64,000 nt of DNA. Origin: Photobacterium sp. TY1-4. GTDB taxonomy: Bacteria; Pseudomonadota; Gammaproteobacteria; Enterobacterales; Vibrionaceae. Both the position numbers and the translations under genes were made by a program. Under the pieces are notes generated by a model. The model was not told where the DNA came from and ran no database searches. It saw only the letters and a list, made by a program, of their open reading frames with translations. Every line of letters starts with the position of its first letter. Within the stretch, counting starts at the first letter, position 1. Positions 24,955 to 33,343 of this stretch are shown here, piece by piece. The stretch is taken from positions 806,001 through 870,000 of the forward strand of contig NZ_CP099735.1 in the NCBI RefSeq assembly GCF_025398175.1, written 5' to 3'.

Positions 24955-26200
24955 CAAGGTGAGATCACGAACGTTTTGTGATCAAATTCTGTGAGTTTGA
25001 CCAGCCGATCGAATTATGATCTTATACTCCCTTTTTCGGGAGTTCTAAGGTGAGTATCGGCTTTTTCTCAGTATTTTGGCGATCTGCAAGGCCCTCGTCA
25101 GTCTGCGAAAATCAGTTATCCCTTATTCGATGTTCTGTTTCTTACTGTTTGTGCGACGATTGCAGGAGCTGAGGGCTGGGAAGACATTGAAGATTTCGGT
25201 GAAGCACATTTTCAATGGTTTCAGCAAAAAGGACTTTTTACATCCGGACTTCCTGTTCACGACACCATTGCTCGTGTTATCTCACGCCTAGATCCAAGTC
25301 AGTTTCAGCAGTGTTTTATCAACTGGATGCAAGCTGTTACTGAGCGCTCAGACGGTGAGTTGATCGCTATCGATGGTAAGGTGTTGCGCGGCTCATATAA
25401 CCGCGAAAGCAGACAATCCACGATTCATATGGTTAGTGCTTTCGCCACGGCCAACGGCGTAGTTATGGGCCAGCTCAAAACCAATGCCAAGTCGAACGAG
25501 ATCACGGCAATACCGGAACTGCTTAACTTGCTGGACATCAAAGGCTGCTTGATTTCGATTGACGCGATAGCCTGCCAGACCAACATCGCTTCAACCATCA
25601 TTGATAAAGGTGGTGATTATTTGCTTGCCGTTAAAGGTAACCAGGAAACACTGGCTAAAGCTGTACGTCAGGCGCTGTCTGCGAAAACTGCGGCTCAGAG
25701 CGCCCCTGAAGATGTCACAGTGGAACAAAGCCACGGACGAATCGAAGCCCGAGAATACCATGTACTACCTGCTGGTGAGTTGGTACACCAGTTTCCTGAT
25801 TGGAAAGGGCTAAAGAGCATCGGTGTTACTATTGGTTATCGCATTGATAAATCAGGTAAAGAGTCACTCGAATATCGCTACTACATCAGCTCTGCTGAGT
25901 TGGAGACAGAGCGTTTTGCCACCGCTGTGCGTGGCCACTGGGGAATTGAAAACAGCCTGCACTGGGTACTTGATGCATCAATGAACGAGGATGCTTGCCA
26001 GATTTACCGTGGAGATGCCGCTGAGATCATGGCCTGTTTTCGGCACATTGCACTGAACATGCTGCGAGCCAAAACCTCGAAAAGGCTAGCATCCGACGCA
26101 AACAGAACATTGCAGCGATGAATACCACTTATCTGGACAAGGTGTTACTGGCTGGTTTTAAGGCGGCGAGTAAAAAATGAGCATTCATGCTCTCACCCTG
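24955..26200 (+). mobile_element. ISAs1-family insertion sequence, copy 2 (decayed, 1246 bp)
   Basis: Same element as copy 1 in the opposite orientation. Its left end reads CAAGGTGAGATCACGAACG, one change from the consensus CAGGGTGAGA, and its right end is the complement of CAGGGTGAGAGCATGAATG. The flanking ten bases differ (CCTATGTTCC on the left, AGCTAAATAT on the right), so there is no target duplication. The transposase gene is frameshifted twice. The right end stops 2 bases before the stop codon of the hydrolase gene at 26203, and the left end lies close to the cut tnsA remnant, as expected if deletion or recombination happened at the IS. Confidence 0.95.
25050..26180 (+). pseudogene. 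ISAs1-family transposase, two frameshifts
   Basis: Compared with the intact copy at 12266-13399, the GTG start is kept (25050) but two bases are missing shortly after (ATCGGCTTT instead of ATCGAGGCTTT, near 25059), so the reading frame is lost. It is restored over most of the gene, visible as an open frame from 25327 encoding the DDE core (IAIDGKVLRGSYNRESRQ; RGHWGIENSLHWVLD). One A is missing in the run near 26079, which makes the end read SKRLASDANRTLQR and stop early at 26121. The product should be inactive unless the shifts are bypassed. Nucleotide identity to copy 1 looks high. Confidence 0.93.
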
Positions 26201-26202
26201 AG

Positions 26203-26766
26203 CTAAATATCTAACGAGGCAATCAATTTCTCAGCCAAAGGCCAGTCGCCGAACCCTGACGCTGGATTCAAATGGCCGACATCACCCAGATTGACCAGCT
26301 CACTTCCCCACTGTTCAGCCATAGACTGCACCGCTTCAAAGCTGGCCAGATGATCATTAGTACTGGCAGCCACAAGGCTCGGGAAAGGCAGTTTTAGCAA
26401 CGGTAATGGGCTCCAGCCATTTTCATTCAGTGTGGCTGGCGAAGGATACTGCTCTGGCCAAGTCGCATTGAGATCCGGCGGAGCAGCCAACAGCGCCCCT
26501 TTAATTTGGCGCTGATATTTGGTGGCCCAGTGGGTAACCATTAAGACACCTGCGCTATGCGCGACCAGAATAACAGGACCATCAATGTTATCCAGCTCGC
26601 GCTGAATGGCATCAATGCGGGCTGTACAGCTTAACCTATCCACTTCCAGTGGCGGCACGGTTCGAACATTCGGCAAGCGGTTCGCAAGCAGAGTTTGCCA
26701 GTGATCCTCGACGTGATCACGAAGCCCCGGTACAATTAATACAGTTGTATTTGGCTGTAGAGTCAC
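26203..26766 (-). CDS. RBBP9/YdeN-family alpha/beta hydrolase
   Basis: 187 residues from a GTG start with AAGGA upstream. The family pattern is complete: LIVPGLRDHVEDHWQTLLA near the N-terminus, the nucleophile in VAHSAGVLMVTHWA (Ser at about residue 71), the acid in AASTNDHLASFE and the histidine in GDVGHLNPASGFGDWP. RBBP9/YdeN proteins are small serine hydrolases of mostly unknown substrate. It is at the edge of the catabolic-type cluster, with its stop 2 bases from the end of the IS, and may have moved with it. Spacing of 95 bases to the next gene leaves operon membership open. Confidence 0.88.
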   Translation of the reverse strand: MTLQPNTTVLIVPGLRDHVEDHWQTLLANRLPNVRTVPPLEVDRLSCTARIDAIQRELDNIDGPVILVAHSAGVLMVTHWATKYQRQIKGALLAAPPDLNATWPEQYPSPATLNENGWSPLPLLKLPFPSLVAASTNDHLASFEAVQSMAEQWGSELVNLGDVGHLNPASGFGDWPLAEKLIASLDI

Positions 26767-26861
26767 TTGTTTTTCCTTGTTAGCAGTTATAGTGAGAAGT
26801 CAGGTGAACGTTCATTCTGCCTTACTGATTGCTGACGATGGCAATTCACGTGCTTATCTGA

Positions 26862-27539
26862 TCAACTTATTGGAAGGTTCACGCAGCTCGGGGAACTGCT
26901 GTATAAGACATATCGGCACGCGTCGGCCAAGACATCAGCAGACTGAGCACCACTGATGGCGTGCTGGCCCTTGATCACAAAATAGGGAACGGAAGTGGCT
27001 AACGGCCGATCTGCTGCTTGGATCACCATATGGCCATCCAAATGTGCATCAACGTCGATTTCCGAGTGTGTGTATCCACATTCCTCACTAATCATCAACA
27101 GAGTGCTGGGATCGCTCAAATCTTCACCGAGATGGAAATAAGCGGCGAACATCCTCTCTAACAATACGGTTTGTCGTGCGGCATCCCCCAAGTTCCCTAC
27201 TTGTCTGAACAGACGGTGAGCCAACTTAGTATTGGGAATTTTTTTGATTGTGCTGAAATCTATCGACGTTCCAGCCGCCGCTGCGGCTTGCCGGACTTGC
27301 CGCTGACGTAGCTCAACGGCAGATACACCCCCAAGGCGCTGTAAGTAAAACTCACGAAACGGCACCCCAGCTAACGGCAACTCTGTGAGCAATTGTACCC
27401 CGTGCCAGCGGATATCCACGTCAAGCTGCGGATTTTCACGGGTTAGTTGTTCCAGTGCCTTATCCAGATATTTCTTGCCAATCAGACACCAGGGACAAAT
27501 AAAGTCAAAGTAAACGTCAATCGTCAGCGATTGAGTCAT
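26862..27539 (-). CDS. DsbA-family oxidoreductase, FrnE-like
   Basis: 225 residues with no signal peptide, so cytoplasmic. It starts SLTIDVYFDFICPWCLIGKKYLDKAL with the CPWC redox motif at about residues 15-18 and follows the FrnE/2-hydroxychromene-2-carboxylate isomerase pattern with an inserted helical domain and a cis-proline loop (TSVPYFVIKGQHAISGAQ). Such proteins act as thiol oxidoreductases or glutathione-dependent isomerases in degradation pathways. Its ATG overlaps the MFS gene stop by 4 bases (TCATGC region), so it is part of that operon and may act on the transported compound or its intermediates. Confidence 0.88.
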   Translation of the reverse strand: MTQSLTIDVYFDFICPWCLIGKKYLDKALEQLTRENPQLDVDIRWHGVQLLTELPLAGVPFREFYLQRLGGVSAVELRQRQVRQAAAAAGTSIDFSTIKKIPNTKLAHRLFRQVGNLGDAARQTVLLERMFAAYFHLGEDLSDPSTLLMISEECGYTHSEIDVDAHLDGHMVIQAADRPLATSVPYFVIKGQHAISGAQSADVLADACRYVLYSSSPSCVNLPIS

Positions 27540-28870
27540 GCGCGCTCCTCCTGAACGTTATTGCCAATTGGCTGTGAGCTCCCGTGTGATAACTCACTAG
27601 AATCCTCAAGTTTTTGCATGTCACTCAGGTAAGAGCGACGGGCATAGTAAAATACTGCAGCTGCGGCGATACTCACCAATGCCACGAGCTGGAAACTTGC
27701 ATGCAAGCCAATATGGTCGGAGATCTTACCGGTGACAAAAGGCCCTGGCGCCAAACCGATCAGATTATTGGCCAAGGTTAACGTCGCAAATGCCGTCGCG
27801 TGGATAGCAGGATGGGTTAAGTTAGCAACCATCGCACTAGCAGGACCACTGATCCCCGCGGCGAAAATCATGCCAAAACAAATTAACGTCAGCTGTAGCG
27901 GGCCAGGCGACAGACTAAAGGCCAACAGCAAAATACCACTACTGAGCAAGCAGTAGACAATCGCAAAGGAGATCTTGCGAGAGGGTGAGTTAGCGAGACG
28001 ATCGCTGGCCACACCACAGAAAATCATGCCCAGCCCACTGCACAGTAAAACAATAGCAGCGAAAGCACCCGCTTTATCGGTTCCCATGTCATAGTAGCGT
28101 CCCAGGTAGCTCGGCATCCAGACCATCATGGTCCCGGCAACAAACAGTTGCAGGCCGCTACCGATATAGGCACACAGTACCGAGCGGCTGTTAAATAAGC
28201 TACGTAACTGGATTTTGCAGCTGCCAGTTGAGTTCTTGATCGATGTCGGTTGAGAGTTGATCCGTTTCTCACTGACGATAATCGGGTAAATGAACGCTAG
28301 GGTTAAACCAAACAGCGCCATACCGGTAAAAGCACCTCGCCAGCCCAAATGCGTGGCCAGGACACCGCCAAGACCAACACCAAGCACGGAGCCGAACATC
28401 CCCCCGGCCATGAAAGCACCTGAGAGGGTCGCGCGCATATGCTTAGGAAACACTGAAACCACGACGGCAATGCCGACGCTGCCGTAAGCGGCTTCACCGA
28501 CCCCGACTAAAAAACGGGCGGCAAACATCTGGTTGTAGTTTTCAGCCCAGGCACAGCCGAGGGTTGCCAGGCTCCAAAGGGTCGCCATACCGACAAGACA
28601 CTTAATTCGTCCCCATCGGTCAGCCAACAGTGAGAGAGGGAAGGTTAATAGACCAACCATCAGGGCGACAATACTGCTAAGCAAACCTAATTGATAATCA
28701 GACAGCACCCATTCGCTTTTGAGCATCGGAAAAACAGCATTGAGCACCTGCCGCGACATGTAATCTGAAATAAGTAGCCCAAAAGTTAATGCGAATATCA
28801 CCCAAGCATATGCTCGTGGAACACCCACTTTCATTTCGGTGCTATCCAGTAATGCGTGATTGAGGGCCAT
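27536..28870 (-). CDS. MFS transporter
   Basis: 444 residues with about 12 membrane segments. The MFS motif between segments 2 and 3 is seen as LADRWGRIKCLVGM, and the sequence around GVGEAAYGSVGIAVVVSVFPKHMRATLSGAFMAGG fits organic-acid and sugar-phosphate transporters (ACS or spinster-like families) used for uptake of aromatic or hydroxy acids. Its neighbours encode a CoA ligase, a BKACE enzyme and a dioxygenase, so it is the probable importer of their substrate. The start has CGAGGTAACACA before ATG; the stop overlaps the FrnE-like gene. Confidence 0.87.
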   Translation of the reverse strand: MALNHALLDSTEMKVGVPRAYAWVIFALTFGLLISDYMSRQVLNAVFPMLKSEWVLSDYQLGLLSSIVALMVGLLTFPLSLLADRWGRIKCLVGMATLWSLATLGCAWAENYNQMFAARFLVGVGEAAYGSVGIAVVVSVFPKHMRATLSGAFMAGGMFGSVLGVGLGGVLATHLGWRGAFTGMALFGLTLAFIYPIIVSEKRINSQPTSIKNSTGSCKIQLRSLFNSRSVLCAYIGSGLQLFVAGTMMVWMPSYLGRYYDMGTDKAGAFAAIVLLCSGLGMIFCGVASDRLANSPSRKISFAIVYCLLSSGILLLAFSLSPGPLQLTLICFGMIFAAGISGPASAMVANLTHPAIHATAFATLTLANNLIGLAPGPFVTGKISDHIGLHASFQLVALVSIAAAAVFYYARRSYLSDMQKLEDSSELSHGSSQPIGNNVQEERA

Positions 28871-28985
28871 TGTGTTACCTCGTCGTCATTTTTATCAGAG
28901 TCGTACACGGTATCGGATAGATAGGGACTAACTCCTCGGAAGAGGAAATCAGCCCCGACATGGTTTTTGAGAAGCAAGAGGTGGG

Positions 28986-30041
28986 TTACAAACCGCGCAG
29001 AGGCACGTTTTTCTGACCTGGCTGACGGTTCGGATGCAAGCCGTTTGCCGCCAGTGTTTCATCAATGCTGTCATACCAAGTATCAATACGGTAAATCTCT
29101 CGCGCTTCTTTACCGTTAGCCACTTCACGACCAAGCTCATTGGAAATACGTACTAACTGCTTGATTTGCTCCACAGAAGTCATGCGGTTACCATGCTGAT
29201 CAATGATCGTATCTTCGATGCCACAACGCGGATGCAGACCCAGAGCCATTGCAACCGTATTCACCGGCAATACATTCTTCATCAGAGATTCCAGGGTCAG
29301 GCAGGCACCGTCTGGAGCTCGACGAATAAATTCCATAAAATTATATGGATTTGGGCCGTCAAAACCGCCGCCAATTCCAACCCAAGTCAGGTTTAAAGGA
29401 CCGCGGTAAACGCCGCGCCGGACTATACGCTCTAATGTTTCCAGAGAGTGCATCCCAGTCAGCTGAAAATGAGGCTGGATCTTCGCAGCTTGCAGACGCT
29501 TCAGGTGCTCTTCAACCCATGCAGGTCCGGCTGGAACCGTCATTTCACGATAAGCTTCCCAGAACGCAGGCTCACGCAGAGACGTACCCGCTACGTCTTT
29601 TTCATCCATCAGCTCCGTAATATTCATCTGCACGGTGTTGATGGCTACCGTTACCTGGTCAGGTTTTGGCGTGAGCTCAGCCAACATATGACGCGTATCA
29701 TCTGATAACCATTTGGCGGCTTCCCCTTCTCCCTCCGGAGCAAAAGAGATAGAACCTCCAACCTGAATAATCATCTCTGGCACAGCTTCACGTACACCGG
29801 CAATTAATTCATTAAACTTAGACAGGCGTTTGGAACCCGTGCCATCCAATTCTCGAACATGAAGATGAAGTACCGTTGCTCCAGCTTCATAGCAATCTAC
29901 GGCTTTCTGAATTTGCTCTTCCATCGTAACCGGGATATCTTCCGGAAAATCTTCTGGCATCCATTCCGGACCATAAGGTGCGACAGTAATAACTACTTTG
30001 TCCTGGTTCTCTGGGTGTAGGGAATCGTCTAGAAATTGCAT
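28986..30041 (-). CDS. BKACE-family beta-keto acid cleavage enzyme (DUF849)
   Basis: 351 residues. BKACE enzymes use a zinc ion to condense a beta-keto acid with acetyl-CoA and split it to acetoacetate and a new CoA ester. Seen here are the family's zinc and substrate motifs: VVITVAPYGPEW at the N-terminus, GATVLHLHVRELDG with the H-x-H pair, QVGGSISFAP, FQLTGMHSLETLE and GLHPRCGIEDTIID near the end. BKACE proteins cleave 3-keto-5-aminohexanoate, dehydrocarnitine and others, so the specificity cannot be fixed from sequence. A good GAGGAAA site precedes the ATG. It stands between the transporter and the dioxygenase genes. Confidence 0.9.
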   Translation of the reverse strand: MQFLDDSLHPENQDKVVITVAPYGPEWMPEDFPEDIPVTMEEQIQKAVDCYEAGATVLHLHVRELDGTGSKRLSKFNELIAGVREAVPEMIIQVGGSISFAPEGEGEAAKWLSDDTRHMLAELTPKPDQVTVAINTVQMNITELMDEKDVAGTSLREPAFWEAYREMTVPAGPAWVEEHLKRLQAAKIQPHFQLTGMHSLETLERIVRRGVYRGPLNLTWVGIGGGFDGPNPYNFMEFIRRAPDGACLTLESLMKNVLPVNTVAMALGLHPRCGIEDTIIDQHGNRMTSVEQIKQLVRISNELGREVANGKEAREIYRIDTWYDSIDETLAANGLHPNRQPGQKNVPLRGL

Positions 30042-30115
30042 GTTACTTTCCTCAATCCATGGTTAACTTTGCTATCTCGATGACATAGATAACAATACTT
30101 TTACATTCCAATATA

Positions 30116-30955
30116 TTAGCTACCGATAATCGCGGTACGTTCCATCTTTCGGTGACAAGGTGAATAGTCCATCACCGCGTAATGTTGTGTTGAACGGTTA
30201 TCCCAGATAGCAATACTGTTCGGTTTCCAGCGCCAGCGAACCTGGAATTCAGGGTTTTGGGCCTGTCGGATCAGATACTGCAGTAATTCAGCACCACCCG
30301 GGGCGTAGTCCTGACCAAAACGTACGTTTTCAGCCGTGTGGAAATTCGTAAAATGGGTCGTGAAACTATTGACGAAGAGAATTTTCTCCCCTGTCTCAGG
30401 GTGAATCCGAACCACAGGATGTTCGGCATCCGGAAACTGTTCTTTCAACGCCAGTCGCTTCTCAGTGGGCATGGCCGCACCAAATGTTGCCTCAATGCTG
30501 TGGCGTGCTCGAAGGTGCTCGATTTTCACCTTGATATCCTCAGGCAACATCGTGTACGCCAACGCCATATTGGCCCACATGGTATCGCCCCCTACAGGAG
30601 GACATTCAACGCAACGCAATACACAACCCATAGGCGGTATTTCACGCCAGGTCGCATCGGTGTGCCAGGCGTTCTCATAACGGTCATTGGGAACCTCTGG
30701 CGATTTATATATGCGTACTAAGCCAGGATATTCAGGATCACTGCCTGCAACAGGATGATCTTCCAATGCACCGAAACGACGAGCAAAAGCAACATGTTCA
30801 GCGCGGCTAATCACCTGATCACGAAGAAACAACACTTTATGCTCAAGTAACAGTTCTTTTAATTGATAAAAAAGGTCGTCATTTTCGACAGCTTGAGCCA
30901 GATTTACATCGGAGAGCTCAGCACCGATACTGCACGTCAGCTTTTCTATTTGCAT
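30116..30955 (-). CDS. TauD/TfdA-family 2-oxoglutarate dioxygenase
   Basis: The start at 30955 (MQIEKLTCSIGAEL) has AAGGA at normal spacing; 279 residues. The iron-binding facial triad is visible as H-x-D in NAWHTDATWREIPP (about residues 100-103) and the distal His in WDNRSTQHYAVMDY near the C-terminus, with a 2OG-binding Arg in the final segment. Known members use taurine, 2,4-D, alkyl sulfates or gamma-butyrobetaine-type compounds; the substrate here is not known. It probably starts degradation by hydroxylation. The gene lies 29 bases after the quinone oxidoreductase gene on the same strand. Confidence 0.9.
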   Translation of the reverse strand: MQIEKLTCSIGAELSDVNLAQAVENDDLFYQLKELLLEHKVLFLRDQVISRAEHVAFARRFGALEDHPVAGSDPEYPGLVRIYKSPEVPNDRYENAWHTDATWREIPPMGCVLRCVECPPVGGDTMWANMALAYTMLPEDIKVKIEHLRARHSIEATFGAAMPTEKRLALKEQFPDAEHPVVRIHPETGEKILFVNSFTTHFTNFHTAENVRFGQDYAPGGAELLQYLIRQAQNPEFQVRWRWKPNSIAIWDNRSTQHYAVMDYSPCHRKMERTAIIGS

Positions 30956-30984
30956 GTTCAACATCCTTTTACATGCCCATCACG

Positions 30985-31965
30985 TTAAATCACAAAAACG
31001 GATGAGCCCGTTAATTTTCGTGATTCCAAGTCCCGGTGCGCCTTCACGGCCTCTTCGAGGCCGTAACGTTGATTGATTTCTATGTTGATTTTACCGCTAC
31101 TAACTTGTTCAAACAGCTCGCGGGTTAAAGCGGCTTTTTCTACTGGATCAGCGATATAATCTGCCAGTGCCGGGCGCGTCATGAACAATGAGCCCTTCAT
31201 GGCAAGAGTCTGCGGATCGAAGGGCGGAATGGTGCCAGATGCCGTTCCCAAACAAACCATTAGGCCACGACGTTTCAGAGAGTCGAGTGATGACATAAAA
31301 GTGTTTTTACCGACACTGTCAAAGACCACATTCACACCAACGCCATCAGTCAACTCTCGCACTCGATTTGCCACATCTTCATGACTGTAATTAATGGTGT
31401 AATCACAGCCGTTTGCATACGCGATTTCTGCTTTCTCATCGGTTGAAACGGCACCAATCACAGTCAGACCAAGCTGTTTGGCCCATTGCGACACGATCAG
31501 GCCCACCCCTCCAGCGGCCGCATGAAGCAAAATGGTGTCACCTTTCTTGAATGGGTAAATACGTCGCATCAGGTAAGACGCCGTCAGGCCACGCATTGTC
31601 ATCGCAGCTGCAGTCTCACAAGAAATAGCATCCGGCAGCTTGATTAGTGGCTCCGCCGGAACCAGACGTTCGCTACTGTATGCGCCCAGGGTGTTGATAA
31701 AACCGGTATAAGTAACACGGTCACCTTCGGCGACATTGGTCACCCCTTCACCGACAGCAACAACGACACCTGCGGCTTCGACACCCATACCGGCGGGCAG
31801 CGGGATCGGGTAAGTACCATTGCGGAAATATGTATCAGCAAAGTTAAGGCCAACCGCCTCATGGCGGATGCGTACTTGACCCACTCCCGGGTCACCCACT
31901 TCCACTTCTTCATAGCGAAGTACTTCCGGCCCGCCCACTTCGTAAAAACGTATTGCTTTAGCCAT
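30985..31965 (-). CDS. NADPH:quinone oxidoreductase / zinc-free alcohol dehydrogenase-type enzyme
   Basis: 326 residues of the MDR superfamily in the QOR subgroup: N-terminal YFRNGTYPIPLPAGMGVEAAG, the nucleotide-binding Rossmann motif in LLHAAAGGVGLIVSQWAKQLG at about residues 146-166, and FDSVGKNTFMSSLDSLKRRG. The usual catalytic zinc ligands of alcohol dehydrogenases are absent, as in QOR/CurA-type reductases. It is the first gene of the minus-strand run of the cluster and is divergent from the AraC-type regulator. It may reduce an enone or quinone formed in the pathway. Confidence 0.9.
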   Translation of the reverse strand: MAKAIRFYEVGGPEVLRYEEVEVGDPGVGQVRIRHEAVGLNFADTYFRNGTYPIPLPAGMGVEAAGVVVAVGEGVTNVAEGDRVTYTGFINTLGAYSSERLVPAEPLIKLPDAISCETAAAMTMRGLTASYLMRRIYPFKKGDTILLHAAAGGVGLIVSQWAKQLGLTVIGAVSTDEKAEIAYANGCDYTINYSHEDVANRVRELTDGVGVNVVFDSVGKNTFMSSLDSLKRRGLMVCLGTASGTIPPFDPQTLAMKGSLFMTRPALADYIADPVEKAALTRELFEQVSSGKINIEINQRYGLEEAVKAHRDLESRKLTGSSVFVI

Positions 31966-32142
31966 CTTTTTTCTCCAATTCTTTGCGTCGGCAACTTCAA
32001 TGTTGTTACTTAATTGTTAATTAATGTATAAGTGTTCATAACAAACCGCTTATCTTTACGCGACAATGAATTTTCTTTTCATGACAACAGCGGCAGCAGA
32101 CTTCGTCCTGCACCGCAGCATTCATACAATAAGGTCTTATCA

Positions 32143-33156
32143 ATGACGACAATGACGCGAGCTGGGGTTTTAATAAACTACATCGAAGTGGCAAAAAATC
32201 TGGGCATAAACCCTATTCCATTAATGCGTAAGGCGAATTTAAGCCGGGTTCTCCTTGAGCAACCTGAACAACGCATCCCAATCGGTTCCGCTGTGCAGTT
32301 ACTAGAAGACTCCGCTCAGGAAAGTGGATGTATCTCATTTGGATTGCGGATGGCTGAATCTCGACAGCTCTCCGATATTGGTGTTCTCAGCTTGTTGTTG
32401 GTGCACCAACCCACACTACGTGATGCAATCAAAGCGTTGGTACAATACCGTCATCTTCTTAACGACTCCCTGGCGATCTATGTCGAAGAGTTCGAAAAGA
32501 CAATCGTGATTCGTGAAGAAGTCGTGACAGATAGAGCTATGGCGACACGACAGGCAACGGAACTTGCCATCGGCGTCATGTACCGCCTATGCAGTAAATT
32601 ACTTGGACATTCCTGGAACCCGCGAAGTATTAACTTTACTCATGAACCTCCTTCAAGCCTGGATTATCACCGCCGTTTCTTCCGCTGTAATCTGGTATTC
32701 GGTGCAGAATTTAACGGTATCGTGTGTCCGGCAGTTGATCTGGATAAGCCCAATCTGATGGCTGAGCCAGCGCTGGCAAGCTTCGCTCAACATTACGTCG
32801 AAACACTGACCACGGTGAGAGAGCGCTCGGTCGTTCTCGATGTACGAAAAGCAATCTACCTATTATTGCCACTTGGACGTGCGAGTATTGAACAAATCGC
32901 GGAATCATTAGGAACAAATGTACGGACCTTGCAAAGACGTTTGGAAGGGCATGGGGAAACCTTTTCCGATTTGAGCAATTGCGTTCGACGCGAATTGGCA
33001 ATGCGATACATCAACAACGAAAATTACTCAATCAGTCAGATCGCCGATCTGCTTGGTTATAGTATGCCAAGTTCGTTGACTCGTTGGTTTTCAGCCGAAT
33101 TTGGTGTTTCTCCCAAACGATGGCGAGCTTTAAATCAATCCAGCAATCCGTCGTGA
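32143..33156 (+). CDS. AraC-family transcriptional regulator (OruR/ArgR-like)
   Basis: The start at 32143 (MTTMTRAGVLINYIEV) has AAGG at suitable spacing; the upstream frame to 32032 is unlikely to be translated. 337 residues. The N-terminal domain resembles Arabinose_bd (FGLRMAESRQLSDIGVLSLLLVHQPTLRDAI), and the C-terminal HTH_18 domain is clear (ASIEQIAESLGTNVRTLQRRLEGHG; YSISQIADLLGYSMPSSLTRWFSAEFGVSPKRW). It sits between the divergent catabolic operon and the acyl-CoA synthetase gene, and is the obvious pathway-specific regulator. Confidence 0.9.
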   Translation: MTTMTRAGVLINYIEVAKNLGINPIPLMRKANLSRVLLEQPEQRIPIGSAVQLLEDSAQESGCISFGLRMAESRQLSDIGVLSLLLVHQPTLRDAIKALVQYRHLLNDSLAIYVEEFEKTIVIREEVVTDRAMATRQATELAIGVMYRLCSKLLGHSWNPRSINFTHEPPSSLDYHRRFFRCNLVFGAEFNGIVCPAVDLDKPNLMAEPALASFAQHYVETLTTVRERSVVLDVRKAIYLLLPLGRASIEQIAESLGTNVRTLQRRLEGHGETFSDLSNCVRRELAMRYINNENYSISQIADLLGYSMPSSLTRWFSAEFGVSPKRWRALNQSSNPS

Positions 33157-33343
33157 TATGTGGCTACGCCCCCAAAATGTGACACTTTCATTAAAAATGT
33201 AAATAACCCACATTGGGCGCCAGAGATTGTCGCGAAATGGTAACTAAATGGCATCAAAAGTTAAGTGGATATTTCTACATTCCCTACATTCAGTCTATGC
33301 CTGTTGTTAGCAGATGGAATCAACACATTGTCAGGAGAGACGC

